A DNA stretch of 64,000 bases from Chryseobacterium luteum (GCF_000737785.1 NZ_JPRO01000016.1:1-64000), one strand, 5' to 3'; shown: positions 8,844 through 17,280, numbered from the stretch's first letter. Program-made: numbers and translations. Notes: generated from the sequence alone by a model not told the origin.

Positions 8844-8875
8844 AACAAAAGAAGAGGCTGCCCTCTTCTTTTATT
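8844..8875 (-). terminator. intercistronic hairpin between rpsR and rplI (terminator or attenuator)
   Basis: An 11-pair stem, AAAAGAAGAGG with its complement, around a CTGC-like loop, lies 15-40 nt beyond the rpsR stop. On the minus strand the stem ends in TTTTGTTG, a short imperfect U-tract. It could cause partial termination within the operon. Confidence 0.6.
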
Positions 8876-8887
8876 TATTTTTTTGTC

Positions 8888-9190
8888 TTATTTCAATAAG
8901 TCAGCTACGTAAGGTAGTAAAGAAAGGTGTCTTGCTCTTTTGATAGCAGCAGAAACTTTTCTTTGGTATTTTAAAGAAGTTCCGGTGTATCTTCTAGGTA
9001 AGATTTTACCCTGCTCGTTTACGAACTGTAATAAGAAGTCAGCATCTTTGTAGTCAACGTGCTTAATTCCGTATTTTTTGAATCTACAATATTTCTTTTC
9101 AGATTTTGTATTGATGTCAAGCGGAGTAAGGAATTTTACTTCAGATTCTCCTCCAGCTGAGGCTTGTTTAGCCATTTCGTCTATTGCCAT
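8888..9190 (-). CDS. rpsR: 30S ribosomal protein bS18
   Basis: Small-subunit protein that pairs with bS6 on 16S rRNA. The core is unmistakable: [19 protein letters not shown] followed by [40 protein letters not shown]. At 100 residues it exceeds the common 75 because of an N-terminal extension ([18 protein letters not shown]). A Met inside that extension could serve as an alternative start, but the upstream ATG sits 31 nt after rpsF and is likely used. It is the middle gene of the bS6-bS18-bL9 operon. Confidence 0.97.
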   Translation of the reverse strand: MAIDEMAKQASAGGESEVKFLTPLDINTKSEKKYCRFKKYGIKHVDYKDADFLLQFVNEQGKILPRRYTGTSLKYQRKVSAAIKRARHLSLLPYVADLLK

Positions 9191-9221
9191 GTCTTGTCTT
9201 TTTTAAAAATAGGGTTAATAA

Positions 9222-9563
9222 TTAAGCTCTAGCCGCTTTGATTTTAGTTCTTCTAGTTACAGCATACTCAACAGCGTGCTTGTCAAGTTTTGTAGTCAGG
9301 TAACGGATTACTCTTTCGTCACGTTTGAATGCTAATTCTAAATCAGCAACTACAGTACCTTCACCTTTAAACTCGATTAAAGTGTAGAATCCATTCTTTT
9401 TCAATTGAATTGGATAAGCTAGTTTTTTTAATCCCCAGTTTTCTTTGGCAACGATTTCACAGTTCTTTTCTTTTAAAAGATCTTCAAATTTTTTCACTGC
9501 TTCCTCTACCTGAGCATCAGATAGAACGGGAGTTAAAATGAAAACAGTTTCGTAATTGTTCAT
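9222..9563 (-). CDS. rpsF: 30S ribosomal protein bS6
   Basis: Small-subunit protein of 113 residues and partner of bS18. Recognisable features are [16 protein letters not shown], the ferredoxin-like core with [25 protein letters not shown], and [23 protein letters not shown]. It is first gene of the operon, with a well-formed promoter 35 nt upstream. No priB or ssb gene intervenes before rpsR, unlike the arrangement in some other phyla. Confidence 0.97.
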   Translation of the reverse strand: MNNYETVFILTPVLSDAQVEEAVKKFEDLLKEKNCEIVAKENWGLKKLAYPIQLKKNGFYTLIEFKGEGTVVADLELAFKRDERVIRYLTTKLDKHAVEYAVTRRTKIKAARA

Positions 9564-9597
9564 AATGTTAAATGAATTTGTTAATTATTTCGAGGTG

Positions 9598-9628
9598 CAA
9601 AATTAGAAAATATATTTGTAATATACAA
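9598..9628 (-). promoter_or_regulatory. promoter of rpsF-rpsR-rplI
   Basis: Minus strand: TTG (9628-9626), 20-nt spacer, TAATTTTG (9605-9598). Both elements match the Bacteroidota sigma consensus TTG-N17-23-TAnnTTTG. The expected leader is about 28 nt. Confidence 0.8.
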
Positions 9629-9649
9629 TATTTAGAGTGAATTTGTTTC

Positions 9650-9795
9650 GGGGGGCGGGTTTCGAGTTTAAGATTAAAGTTCAGGGTTTTAAGTTTTTAA
9701 ACCATTTCTAATTTATTCCAATAAAAGTATCTTTAAAACCCCTTAACTCGCAACTAATACTAATAACTGAAAAACCGAACCCGTATCTCGTATCA
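9650..9795. repeat. imperfect intergenic inverted repeat
   Basis: The left half contains CGGGTTTCGAGTTTAAG and GGGTTTTAAG. The right half contains the partly complementary TTAAAACCCC, CTTAACTCG and CGAACCCG in mirrored order. It lies between the clc stop and the rpsF promoter and resembles the word-based repeats at 24832, 30853 and 40001 in style, not sequence. Confidence 0.45.
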
Positions 9796-9800
9796 CGAAA

Positions 9801-11153
9801 CTACTCCTTCTCCCTGATCTCCGTCAGGAAATTTACTTTAATCACATCATATAAAGAATGTCTGCTCACCAGAATTGACACAATAGAAGAGACCATTCCA
9901 GCAAGCATAAGATGAAAGATCAGGGAATGTCTGTCCGTCATTTCCAGAACAATAATCGCAGAAGTAAACGGAGCTCTGGTAATTCCGGTAAGAAAAGCGA
10001 CCATTCCTGCGAGGATGACTACATTGGTTTCATTGGCGCTTAAATGAATGGCCCCTGAGATCACAGATCCTATGCTGGCACCGGCAGTAAGGGCCGGAGC
10101 GAAAATTCCTCCTGCACCTCCTGATGTAAAGGATAGGGCGGGACCAAGCATTCTTAAGACCGGGACATACCATTCTTCATGCTTGTCTTTCGTAAAAAGA
10201 ACCCGTTCCATAATTTCTTTTCCTGATCCAAGGATCTCACGGTTGATAAAATAAGCTATGGAAGCTATAAACAGGGCACAAAGCACGAGAAAAACTATAT
10301 TGGCCTGATCTGTTTTGAGTTTTCTTTTCTTCCAGTCAGTCATCTTAAGCATCATTACCGCAAGCTGACTGGCCAGGATTCCGGCAGTTCCTGCGACAAG
10401 AATAATAGGAAACATGACCATCAAAGAGACATCGTTTGTTTTCGGGTACCCTAAATATAAATAGGATCCTGCTAAAGTCTGGGCCGTTAAACCTGCAATA
10501 ATTACTGCCGTAAACAAAGCGGTTTTAAAATAATTGATATGCGTTTTAGAAAGCTCTTCTACAGCAAACACAATTCCTCCCAAAGGTGTATTAAATGCTG
10601 CTGCAAGTCCTGCTGCCGCACCAGTCATGATCATGTTTTTCTTTGAGATTTTTGGCCACCAGTGTGGAAGGTATTCGTTTACTTTCCTGAAAACGGAACC
10701 CGCGATCTGGATGGTTGGTCCTTCACGTCCCACAGCACCGCCTCCGATCACCAGAATGACCGATGAAAGGATCTTAAACACAATGATCTTTAGACTTAGA
10801 AGGCTTCTGATTTTCGTATGTTCTTTCGGATTGGCAAGCTCTACTGCTGCCATCACCTGCGGTATCCCGCTTCCTTTGGCATTCGGGGCGAATTCTTTCA
10901 CCAGCCACCATGAAAGGACAAACCCGATTGGAGCAATGATGAAGATCATCCATGCGTGCCAGTTCATAATGAAATTCAGCAGATGTTCTCCCCAGGCAAA
11001 TATCCGGGCATACATCACTGCAAAAAAGCCGGTGACCACAGAACCGATCCAGAAAGGAATGGCCTGCATCAGATTGTTTTTCAGCTGCTCGTTGCGGATG
11101 TTGTCAAAAGATTTTTTGAGACCCTTTCGTATAATGAAGAAAATTTTCAGCAT
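9801..11153 (-). CDS. ClC-family chloride channel / H+-Cl- antiporter
   Basis: Polytopic inner-membrane protein of 450 residues. All three selectivity-filter signatures are visible: GSGIPQV (about 94-100), GREGPTIQIAG with the gating Glu at about 144, and GGIFAPALTAGASIGS. The internal proton-glutamate position is also Glu (AVEELSK, about 199-200), which in characterised homologues marks an H+/Cl- exchanger instead of a passive channel. There are no cytoplasmic CBS domains. It probably serves in acid tolerance or anion homeostasis. It is upstream of the ribosomal operon on the same strand but has about 170 nt of repeat-rich spacer after it, so it is an independent unit. Confidence 0.92.
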   Translation of the reverse strand: MLKIFFIIRKGLKKSFDNIRNEQLKNNLMQAIPFWIGSVVTGFFAVMYARIFAWGEHLLNFIMNWHAWMIFIIAPIGFVLSWWLVKEFAPNAKGSGIPQVMAAVELANPKEHTKIRSLLSLKIIVFKILSSVILVIGGGAVGREGPTIQIAGSVFRKVNEYLPHWWPKISKKNMIMTGAAAGLAAAFNTPLGGIVFAVEELSKTHINYFKTALFTAVIIAGLTAQTLAGSYLYLGYPKTNDVSLMVMFPIILVAGTAGILASQLAVMMLKMTDWKKRKLKTDQANIVFLVLCALFIASIAYFINREILGSGKEIMERVLFTKDKHEEWYVPVLRMLGPALSFTSGGAGGIFAPALTAGASIGSVISGAIHLSANETNVVILAGMVAFLTGITRAPFTSAIIVLEMTDRHSLIFHLMLAGMVSSIVSILVSRHSLYDVIKVNFLTEIREKE

Positions 11154-11306
11154 TTGCGGACTAAGACATTTTATTGAACTGAAAAGTAAGAAAATTAGAT
11201 GGCATTAAAAAATCCTGTTGGAAAAACTTCGCACTGATTTGAAGATACAGAAAGTAAAAAAGCTTCCTTGTGGGAAACTTTTATATTTTATTGGTTAGAG
11301 TAATGA

Positions 11307-11663
11307 TTAATACTGTGGATTGAAAATAGCAATGTATGCTATACAATAAAGAATCAGTATAACAACCGAAAATATCAGATTGGCATTCCTGAGAATGTAT
11401 TTTCCATTGACGTGCAGGATGAGTGCTTCAATAAGAATACAAACAAACCATACCACATGAAAAGCAAACATAATGATAAGGTAACCTAAAACGTCCCAGC
11501 CGCTCACACTAAATATCACCGCTGTAAAACCAATAGTTCCGGCTATAAATATGGCAAGGCGGATCAGAATATGCTTTAAAATATTTTGTTTATTTTCTGA
11601 AACATTTATTTTATCATCTTCTTTGATTTCGAAAAGATTTCTTAATTCCTTATCCATCATCAC
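11307..11663 (-). CDS. hypothetical membrane protein
   Basis: 118 residues, not recognised. An acidic N-terminus (MMMDKELRNLFEIKEDDK) precedes three hydrophobic segments, about 34-53, 56-80 and 93-113, so it is probably an inner-membrane protein with three helices. Three consecutive Met codons make the exact start uncertain by two codons. It overlaps the stop of the preceding small gene by 4 nt, which indicates translational coupling and a shared job. Spacing of three helices around short loops gives no functional clue. Confidence 0.65.
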   Translation of the reverse strand: MMMDKELRNLFEIKEDDKINVSENKQNILKHILIRLAIFIAGTIGFTAVIFSVSGWDVLGYLIIMFAFHVVWFVCILIEALILHVNGKYILRNANLIFSVVILILYCIAYIAIFNPQY

Positions 11664-11848
11664 TGTTTTTGATATAACTTAATAAAGAATGGTAATAAGC
11701 CGATATAACCCAAGAGGTTTAATATACCAAAAAAACGGTATAAGTAAATCATATTATCAAGGTTGAAAAAGCCTATGATAATTTCGGCGAAATAAGTTGC
11801 TATAATCAGGCATAAAGAGATGATGGCAATTAAAGTTACTCTTTTCAT
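11660..11848 (-). CDS. small hypothetical membrane protein
   Basis: 62 residues, almost entirely two hydrophobic helices (about 4-26 and 34-57) joined by FNLDNMIYLYRFF. No family was recognised. It is first gene of a two-gene unit, with its stop overlapping the start of the next gene by 4 nt. The overlap and matching strand support it being a real gene. Confidence 0.6.
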   Translation of the reverse strand: MKRVTLIAIISLCLIIATYFAEIIIGFFNLDNMIYLYRFFGILNLLGYIGLLPFFIKLYQKQ

Positions 11849-11943
11849 ATTTTGAGATAGGGTTGATGTTTTTATTTGAGATTATTCTGTTACATGGTTA
11901 TATTTCGTCCCTGAATCAAATGTACAGATAATCTTTTAATAGA

Positions 11944-11975
11944 AAAAACCTTCGAAAAAATCGAAGGTTTTGTAT
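11944..11975 (-). terminator. terminator after the second E2 gene
   Basis: Stem AAACCTTCGA / TCGAAGGTTT (11946-11955 with 11961-11970) around an A5 loop, with T-runs on both strands. It serves the leftward E2 gene that ends at 12041. Confidence 0.8.
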
Positions 11976-12040
11976 GGTAAGATGTTTTGACAAGTTCAAT
12001 ATATCCTTTGAATAAGAGATCACTTATCAGTCATCATGTA

Positions 12041-13357
12041 TTATATTTCTGTGTTCAGATCCCAGTTCTGAAGATAGTCATGAATATGCTTCAGCATCAT
12101 TCCGCCTAAAGATCCGTCTACCACTCTGTGGTCATAAGAGTGAGACATGAACATCAGCTGACGGATAGCAATCACATCACCGTCTTTGGTTTCAAGAACT
12201 GCAGGTTTCTTAACGATCGCTCCAATAGCTAAAATAGCGACCTGAGGCTGAGGGATGATAGGCGTACCCATAAGGTTTCCGAAGCTTCCCACGTTAGAAA
12301 TGGTATAAGTTGCTCCCTGAGTGTCTTCAGGTCTTAATTTTTTATTTCTCGCTCTGTAAGCCAGATCGTTGATTGCTTTGGCCAAACCTGAAAGTGATAA
12401 CTGGTCAGCATTTTTAATAACAGGAACGATAAGGTTTCCGTCCGGTAAAGCAGTAGCCATACCGATGTTGATATTTTTCTTTTTAATGATATTTTCACCG
12501 TTGATAGAAACGTTGATCATTGGGAAATCCTGGATAGCTTTCACTACCGCTTTCACGAAAATCGGCATGAAAGTCAGTTTTTCTCCTTCACGTTTTTCAA
12601 AAATATCTTTGTGCTTGTTTCTCCATTTTACAACGTTGGTAACGTCTGTTTCGATGAAAGAAGTTACGTGCGGAGCGATATGTTTTGCTTTAACCATGTT
12701 TTCAGCAATGATCTTTCTCATTCTGTCCATAGGAATGATCTCATCACCTGCTGCTACAGGAACCGTAGAAACCGGTGCTGAAGCAGGAGCTTTTGGCGCT
12801 GCCGGAGCTGCTGTTTGTGCAGGAGCAGCTTGCTGAGCCGGTTGGTTTCCTCTGTTGGAAACGTATCCTAATATATCTTCTTTTGTAATTCTTCCTTCTA
12901 AACCGCTTCCTTTAATTGTTTTAAGCTCGGATTCAGAAATGTTTTCCTGCTGTGCAATTGATTTTACAAGTGGTGAAAGGTAAAGGTCTCCTGAGAATTC
13001 CACATTGGAAGTTGAAGTCTGTAACGGCTCTTCAATGGTTTTTAAAATTTCTGTATCCGGAGTGGCAGCCGGAGTTTTTGTTTTTACTTCTTCTGAAGCT
13101 GTATTTCCGCCTTCTCCTTCAATTTCTAAAATAGCAATGGCTTCACCAACTTTAGCAATTTCGTCCTTCTGTTTCAGGATTTTTACAATTTTCCCCGAAA
13201 CCGGTGTCGGAACGTCTGAATCTACCTTATCTGTTGCAATTTCTACTACGGAATCATCCTCTTTTACATTATCACCCTCATTGAATAACCAAGTGATAAT
13301 TGTCGCTTCCATAACACCTTCTCCCATGGAAGGAAGCAATAATTTGTATTCTGCCAT
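12041..13357 (-). CDS. dihydrolipoamide acyltransferase E2, branched-chain 2-oxoacid or pyruvate dehydrogenase type
   Basis: Second 2-oxoacid dehydrogenase E2 in the window, 438 residues. A lipoyl domain covers 1-77 with Lys near 44 (IATDKVDSD). A linker and a peripheral subunit-binding domain follow (about 126-165, LSPLVKSIAQQENIS...GSGLEGRITKEDI), then an Ala/Pro linker and the catalytic domain ending SYDHRVVDG (His about 410, Asp about 414). MGEGVMEATI with KVDSD, together with the catalytic domain, points to the branched-chain keto-acid family, but Bacteroidota use similar proteins for pyruvate dehydrogenase. No E1 genes are adjacent, so the substrate stays open. It is transcribed alone from a TATATTTG box. 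Confidence 0.88.
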   Translation of the reverse strand: MAEYKLLLPSMGEGVMEATIITWLFNEGDNVKEDDSVVEIATDKVDSDVPTPVSGKIVKILKQKDEIAKVGEAIAILEIEGEGGNTASEEVKTKTPAATPDTEILKTIEEPLQTSTSNVEFSGDLYLSPLVKSIAQQENISESELKTIKGSGLEGRITKEDILGYVSNRGNQPAQQAAPAQTAAPAAPKAPASAPVSTVPVAAGDEIIPMDRMRKIIAENMVKAKHIAPHVTSFIETDVTNVVKWRNKHKDIFEKREGEKLTFMPIFVKAVVKAIQDFPMINVSINGENIIKKKNINIGMATALPDGNLIVPVIKNADQLSLSGLAKAINDLAYRARNKKLRPEDTQGATYTISNVGSFGNLMGTPIIPQPQVAILAIGAIVKKPAVLETKDGDVIAIRQLMFMSHSYDHRVVDGSLGGMMLKHIHDYLQNWDLNTEI

Positions 13358-13377
13358 TTTTAATTTTTAGATTTTGA

Positions 13378-13385
13378 CAAATATA
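13378..13385 (-). promoter_or_regulatory. -7 promoter box of the second E2 gene
   Basis: TATATTTG on the minus strand, 20 nt before the ATG at 13357. No clear TTG was seen at the -33 spacing. Confidence 0.55.
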
Positions 13386-13420
13386 TAAAAAAAATCGGTT
13401 TTTTTACGGAATATATAATC

Positions 13421-14248
13421 TTAGGCAAATTCAACGTAGATATTCTCGCCTACATTAAGCCCAAACAGGCTTTTGGCCCCGTTTTTTTTGCTTCCTTTAT
13501 AAATGGTAAGCTCCAAAAGCTGACTGTCATTGAAAATCGCCGCCGACTGCCCGTGGAATTCCGTTTCCCTTTCCCAGTCAGAAACCACTTCTGTATGACT
13601 GGAATACACCCTTGAAAGTGTTAAATTCCTGAATTTTATAGTAAAGCCTTCATTTCCTTTGCCGCTGCTTTCAAAAAAATCTTTGCTGATATTTGAGATT
13701 ATATTTCCGAAATTATCAATATAGGTTACTTCGCCAATAATCATTTTTTCAGATTCATTGAAGACAGGCTTCGGGAAAAAAAGCTCTTTGGCCGAATCTA
13801 TTTTCCGCCCGATCACTTCGGGAAGCCCGCCGTTGGCCAGATGTACTGCTGCAGGCACAAAAACATCGGTGGAAGTGAAGTTGACCACATCATCGAAGCG
13901 GTTGTTTAAAGTAATTTCATATATGGCTTCCGGTTTTATATCGAAAAATACAAGACTCAAAAGTCCATTGTCGGCTGCTAAAAAATAGGAGCCGTCTGCT
14001 TTATAGAGTATATTTTTTCTTGTTCTGTGGTAAAAACTGTCTACGGAAAGGATATGGATAGTCCCTTTAGGAAAATATTTATAGGCATTCCGTACGATAT
14101 ACGATGTCTGTATAAGGTTGAAAGCCTGGATATCGTGGGTTATATCAATAATATTAACCTCAGGATTTAGAGACAGAATTTTGCCTTTCACAGCTGCGAC
14201 TCTGTAATCTAAATTTCCGAAATCCGAAGTAAGGGTAATAATTGACAT
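13421..14248 (-). CDS. SAM hydroxide adenosyltransferase (DUF62 family)
   Basis: Members of this family hydrolyse S-adenosylmethionine to adenosine and methionine using a water-derived hydroxide, and are related to fluorinase and chlorinase. At 275 residues the length is normal. The N-terminal signature MSIITLTSDFGNLDY contains the conserved Asp, followed by VNIIDITHDIQAFNLIQTSY and the nucleoside pocket element LAADNGLLSLVF. The C-terminal beta-barrel domain runs from about 170 (GEVTYIDNFGNIISNI). The physiological role is unclear in any organism. It is divergent from phoH with back-to-back promoters. Confidence 0.88.
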   Translation of the reverse strand: MSIITLTSDFGNLDYRVAAVKGKILSLNPEVNIIDITHDIQAFNLIQTSYIVRNAYKYFPKGTIHILSVDSFYHRTRKNILYKADGSYFLAADNGLLSLVFFDIKPEAIYEITLNNRFDDVVNFTSTDVFVPAAVHLANGGLPEVIGRKIDSAKELFFPKPVFNESEKMIIGEVTYIDNFGNIISNISKDFFESSGKGNEGFTIKFRNLTLSRVYSSHTEVVSDWERETEFHGQSAAIFNDSQLLELTIYKGSKKNGAKSLFGLNVGENIYVEFA

Positions 14249-14279
14249 GGATTGTTGGTAGAATAAATAGTGTTTACTG

Positions 14280-14311
14280 CAAAGTTATTTAAAATAAAAA
14301 GAAAGCCCCAA
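14280..14311 (-). promoter_or_regulatory. promoter of the SAM hydroxide adenosyltransferase gene
   Basis: Minus strand: TTG (14311-14309), 21-nt spacer, TAACTTTG (14287-14280). It lies back to back with the phoH promoter, which it partly overlaps. Confidence 0.7.
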
Positions 14312-14315
14312 AAGA

Positions 14316-14342
14316 TTGTGGAAAAGAATTGACATAAATTTG
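14316..14342 (+). promoter_or_regulatory. promoter of phoH
   Basis: TTG (14316-14318), a 16-nt spacer, then TAAATTTG (14335-14342). The spacer is slightly short for the consensus. Expected leader about 40 nt. Confidence 0.6.
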
Positions 14343-14387
14343 AAAAAAAGCTTTAATTTTAAAATCTAAATAAAAATAAAATACTGT

Positions 14388-15344
14388 ATGTTCGAATTAA
14401 CATATGATTTGGAGAATATCGATGTAAAGACCTTTTATGGTGTTAATAACCAATATTTCAACTTATTAAAATCAAGCTTTCCCACGCTTAAGATCACAGG
14501 AAGAGACCATTCTATCTTCGCAATGGGCAACCAGGAAGCTTTAGATATATTCAGGCGAAAACTGGATGATATTGTAAAATTTATCTCTGAAAATAATTCT
14601 ATCGCTTTAAAAGATGTTGAGAATGTCCTGAATATTAAGGACGAAAATGAAAAACATCTGATTTTCGACCAGGATATTATTGTAAAGGGAGTGAATGGTA
14701 AAATCATTAAAGCTAAAACGACCAATCTTAAGAAACTGGTAAAGGAAACCGAGAAAAAGGATATGGTTTTTGCCATCGGACCTGCAGGAACCGGGAAAAC
14801 GTATACCAGTGTGGCACTTGCTGCAAGGGCTTTGAGAGATAAGGAAGTGAAAAGAATTGTCCTGACGAGACCTGCCGTGGAAGCAGGGGAGAGTCTTGGA
14901 TTTTTGCCTGGAGACCTTAAAGAAAAGCTGGATCCGTATTTACAGCCTTTATATGATGCACTGAGAGATATGATCCCTCACGAAAAACTGGAAGGGTTTA
15001 TGGAGAAAAAAGTCATTGAAGTGGCTCCGCTGGCCTTTATGAGAGGACGTACGCTGGATGACGCCTTTGTTATTCTGGATGAAGCCCAGAATACGACCCA
15101 TGCCCAAATGAAAATGTTCCTGACAAGAATGGGGATGAATGCTAAATTCATCATTACCGGAGATCCTAGCCAGATTGATTTACCGCCGAAGCAACAATCC
15201 GGATTGAAGGAAGCCATGAGAATTCTGAAAGACGTTAAAGAAATCGGATTTGTACACCTTACTGAAGAAGATGTGGTAAGACATCCGGTGGTGAGAAAGA
15301 TCATTTTGGCCTATAATGAGGAAGATAAAAGACTGAAAGATTAG
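14388..15344 (+). CDS. phoH: PhoH-like ATPase
   Basis: Cytoplasmic P-loop ATPase of 318 residues, related to the helicase core; in other bacteria the family is linked to RNA metabolism and phosphate starvation. An N-terminal RNA-binding-like domain (about 1-100) precedes Walker A GPAGTGKT (about 131-138). Then come RPAVEAGESLGFLPGDLKEK, APLAFMRGRTLDDAFVILDEAQN with Walker B, and the sensor GDPSQIDLP. All family motifs are intact. It stands alone and is divergent from the SAM hydroxide adenosyltransferase gene. Confidence 0.94.
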   Translation: MFELTYDLENIDVKTFYGVNNQYFNLLKSSFPTLKITGRDHSIFAMGNQEALDIFRRKLDDIVKFISENNSIALKDVENVLNIKDENEKHLIFDQDIIVKGVNGKIIKAKTTNLKKLVKETEKKDMVFAIGPAGTGKTYTSVALAARALRDKEVKRIVLTRPAVEAGESLGFLPGDLKEKLDPYLQPLYDALRDMIPHEKLEGFMEKKVIEVAPLAFMRGRTLDDAFVILDEAQNTTHAQMKMFLTRMGMNAKFIITGDPSQIDLPPKQQSGLKEAMRILKDVKEIGFVHLTEEDVVRHPVVRKIILAYNEEDKRLKD

Positions 15345-15469
15345 AGTTTTATTTTAAGCTTTTAAAAGGTAATTGCTTGCAGCATAGTATTATAAATTTA
15401 AATAAATGAAAATTTTAAAGGTTTCAGTGCATTGAATCACTGCTTTGGGATAATTATTTTTAGTATTAT

Positions 15470-15499
15470 TTGGTAATTTGAAAAAAAGGCTTAGTTTTG
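15470..15499 (+). promoter_or_regulatory. promoter of the first outer-membrane beta-barrel gene
   Basis: TTG (15470-15472), 19-nt spacer, TAGTTTTG (15492-15499). Both elements fit the Bacteroidota consensus; leader about 16-20 nt. Confidence 0.75.
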
Positions 15500-15521
15500 T
15501 GCCGAATACTAAAAATAAATC

Positions 15522-16184
15522 ATGAAAAAATTTTTACTCGTTGCAGCAGCGGCTGTTGTAAGTGCTAATCTAAGTGCTCAGGAAACAAGATTCGGTGTTA
15601 AAGCCGGTTATTCAATGTCTACGCTTAAAGTGGATGAGCAGATGGATGATCTGAAAGCCAGAAGTACTGATCCTAGTCATACTTTTTATGTAGGAGCTTT
15701 GGTTGAACATAAAATAAGTGATAAATTCGGTCTACAGGCAGAACTATTATATTCTCCGCTTGGAGGGAAAGAAGATTATAATGTAAGTGAAGATGATGTC
15801 TATTTCAGAGAGAAATCAAAACTTACTTTCGGAACTTTATTAATTCCTGTTTCTGCTAAATATTTTATTACTGAAAATTTATCAGTTGCTGCAGGTGCCA
15901 GTTTTGGAATTATTCTTTCTGCCAAGCAAAAAACTGTTATTGATGCAGGGATAGGAATTCCTGGTTTGGAACTTAACGGTGATGATGAAACTGATATCAA
16001 GGATGACGTGAATAAGCTTAATATCGCTCCTTTCATTGGTGCTGAATATATGCTTGAAAACGGATTGTTCTTTGATGCAAGATACAATATGGGCGTTTCC
16101 AATTTAGTAAAAGAAGATAATGCAGGGAAAATGACGAACAGCTTCTTGCAGGTTGGAGTAGGTTTCAAATTCGGAGGAAACTAA
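15522..16184 (+). CDS. outer-membrane beta-barrel protein, PorT-like
   Basis: 220 residues with a signal peptide (MKKFLLVAAAAVVSANLSAQ) and an eight-strand-barrel pattern of alternating residues: RFGVKAGYSMSTL, HTFYVGALVEHKISDKFGLQAELLYSPLGG, LLIPVSAKYFITENLSVAAGASFG and a C-terminal strand ending in aromatic/Gly residues (QVGVGFKFGGN). It matches the porin/PorT-like family common in Bacteroidota. The function is unknown. It is paralogous to the gene at 18068-18721, with FGVKAGY and GALVEHK shared. It has its own promoter and is the first of four barrel genes in a row. Confidence 0.82.
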   Translation: MKKFLLVAAAAVVSANLSAQETRFGVKAGYSMSTLKVDEQMDDLKARSTDPSHTFYVGALVEHKISDKFGLQAELLYSPLGGKEDYNVSEDDVYFREKSKLTFGTLLIPVSAKYFITENLSVAAGASFGIILSAKQKTVIDAGIGIPGLELNGDDETDIKDDVNKLNIAPFIGAEYMLENGLFFDARYNMGVSNLVKEDNAGKMTNSFLQVGVGFKFGGN

Positions 16185-16273
16185 TTCGTATTTAAATCTG
16201 AATTTAAAAAAGCATAGCGGGGCAAAATTTTGTCCCGCTTTTTTATTATTCCCATGAATCTCTTTTGTTAATT

Positions 16274-16306
16274 TTGCATTAATAATGAAAATAATTACTA
16301 ATTTTG
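16274..16306 (+). promoter_or_regulatory. promoter of the second beta-barrel gene
   Basis: TTG (16274-16276), 22-nt spacer, TAATTTTG (16299-16306). The bases at 16269-16276 also read TAATTTTG, so a second start site is possible. Confidence 0.75.
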
Positions 16307-16331
16307 TGGTATCAATCAAACTATTTAAATA

Positions 16332-16829
16332 ATGAAAAAACTATTTTTACTAGGTGCTTTTGCGCTGCTGGGCGGTGCTTTACAGGCGCAAGAGGGTTTT
16401 AAACTAGGAGGTCACATTGGTGTGCCGGTAGGTGATGCGGGTGATGCATCTTCATTTACATTAGGAGTGGATGCCGCTTATATGTGGAATATTACCAAAG
16501 GGCTTGATCTTGGAGTTACAACAGGATATTCTCATTTCTTCGGAAAGGATAACTTTGATGATTTCGGATTTATTCCTGTAGCGGTTTCCGGAAAGTATAA
16601 ATTCTCGGGAGCGCCTATCTTTGTGGGATTAGACCTAGGATACGGAATTTCTGTAAAAGATGGGGTAGACGGAGGTTTCTATGCACAGCCTAAATTTGGA
16701 TACCAGATGTCTAAAGGTGAGCTTTATCTGGGCTACCAGACAATCAGCAACAGACGTGATTACGGATGGTATACGGCAAACTGGAATGTAGGTGCTGTTA
16801 ATATTGGGTACAATTTCTTCCTTAAGTAA
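16332..16829 (+). CDS. small outer-membrane beta-barrel protein
   Basis: 165 residues. The signal peptide MKKLFLLGAFALLGGALQAQ is followed by a compact barrel: FKLGGHIGVPVGDAGD, FTLGVDAAYMWNITKGLDLGVTTGYSHF, FIPVAVSGKYKFSGAPIFVGLDLGYGI, FYAQPKFGYQMSKGELYLGYQ and a terminal strand NVGAVNIGYNFFLK. Length and strand count fit an eight-stranded OmpA/OmpW-like barrel without a periplasmic domain. No specific function is known. It is independently transcribed and ends at a strong terminator. Confidence 0.82.
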   Translation: MKKLFLLGAFALLGGALQAQEGFKLGGHIGVPVGDAGDASSFTLGVDAAYMWNITKGLDLGVTTGYSHFFGKDNFDDFGFIPVAVSGKYKFSGAPIFVGLDLGYGISVKDGVDGGFYAQPKFGYQMSKGELYLGYQTISNRRDYGWYTANWNVGAVNIGYNFFLK

Positions 16830-16852
16830 GGAAATTTTAGAAAATAAATTTT

Positions 16853-16884
16853 AAACTCCGGCTTTTATAGCCGGAGTTTTTTTA
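16853..16884 (+). terminator. terminator after the second beta-barrel gene
   Basis: Stem AAACTCCGGC / GCCGGAGTTT with a 7-nt loop and a following T-run, 24 nt after the stop. Confidence 0.9.
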
Positions 16885-17244
16885 TATTGAATGCTATTAA
16901 TATCTTATGCATTGGTATTTTAATGCTTTTTTGATGAAATTAAGTAAAGAGAATGGGGGCTGTTTTATAAACAAATGTTTAATTTTAACACTAATATCTT
17001 AAAAATTAACGTTTTAGATCTGAATTCTTTGTCACAACTGCGGTTATTAGAGGATTTGGAGGAAAATGATAAATCTAAAAAACTAAATTTATTTCGTTGT
17101 TATTGAAAAATTGTAGTTTTTTTATTCTAAATATTGTGAAAAAACCAAAAGCTTACTATTAATACGCTTTAATGTCGAAAAACACCAATATTCATGAATG
17201 ATATTAATCACGTTAACAAATTTTAATATTAGCGGGAGCCACTG
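16885..17244. other. 360-nt AT-rich intergenic region
   Basis: No open reading frame, tRNA or structured RNA was recognised between the terminator at 16853 and the promoter box at 17245. The base composition is clearly more AT-rich than the coding DNA. It may hold regulatory sites for the third barrel gene. Confidence 0.5.
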
Positions 17245-17252
17245 TAAATTTG
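17245..17252 (+). promoter_or_regulatory. -7 promoter box of the third beta-barrel gene
   Basis: TAAATTTG 28 nt before the ATG at 17281. The -33 region is T-rich without a clear TTG. Confidence 0.6.
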
Positions 17253-17280
17253 CCCTCAGAAAGTATTAAAATTTTTTAAA

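Noticed and set aside
10534..11208. 224-codon open frame on the plus strand opposite the ClC gene
   Set aside because: It mirrors the clc coding sequence, shows no domain or signal and has Cys/Ser/Pro-rich composition typical of antisense frames.
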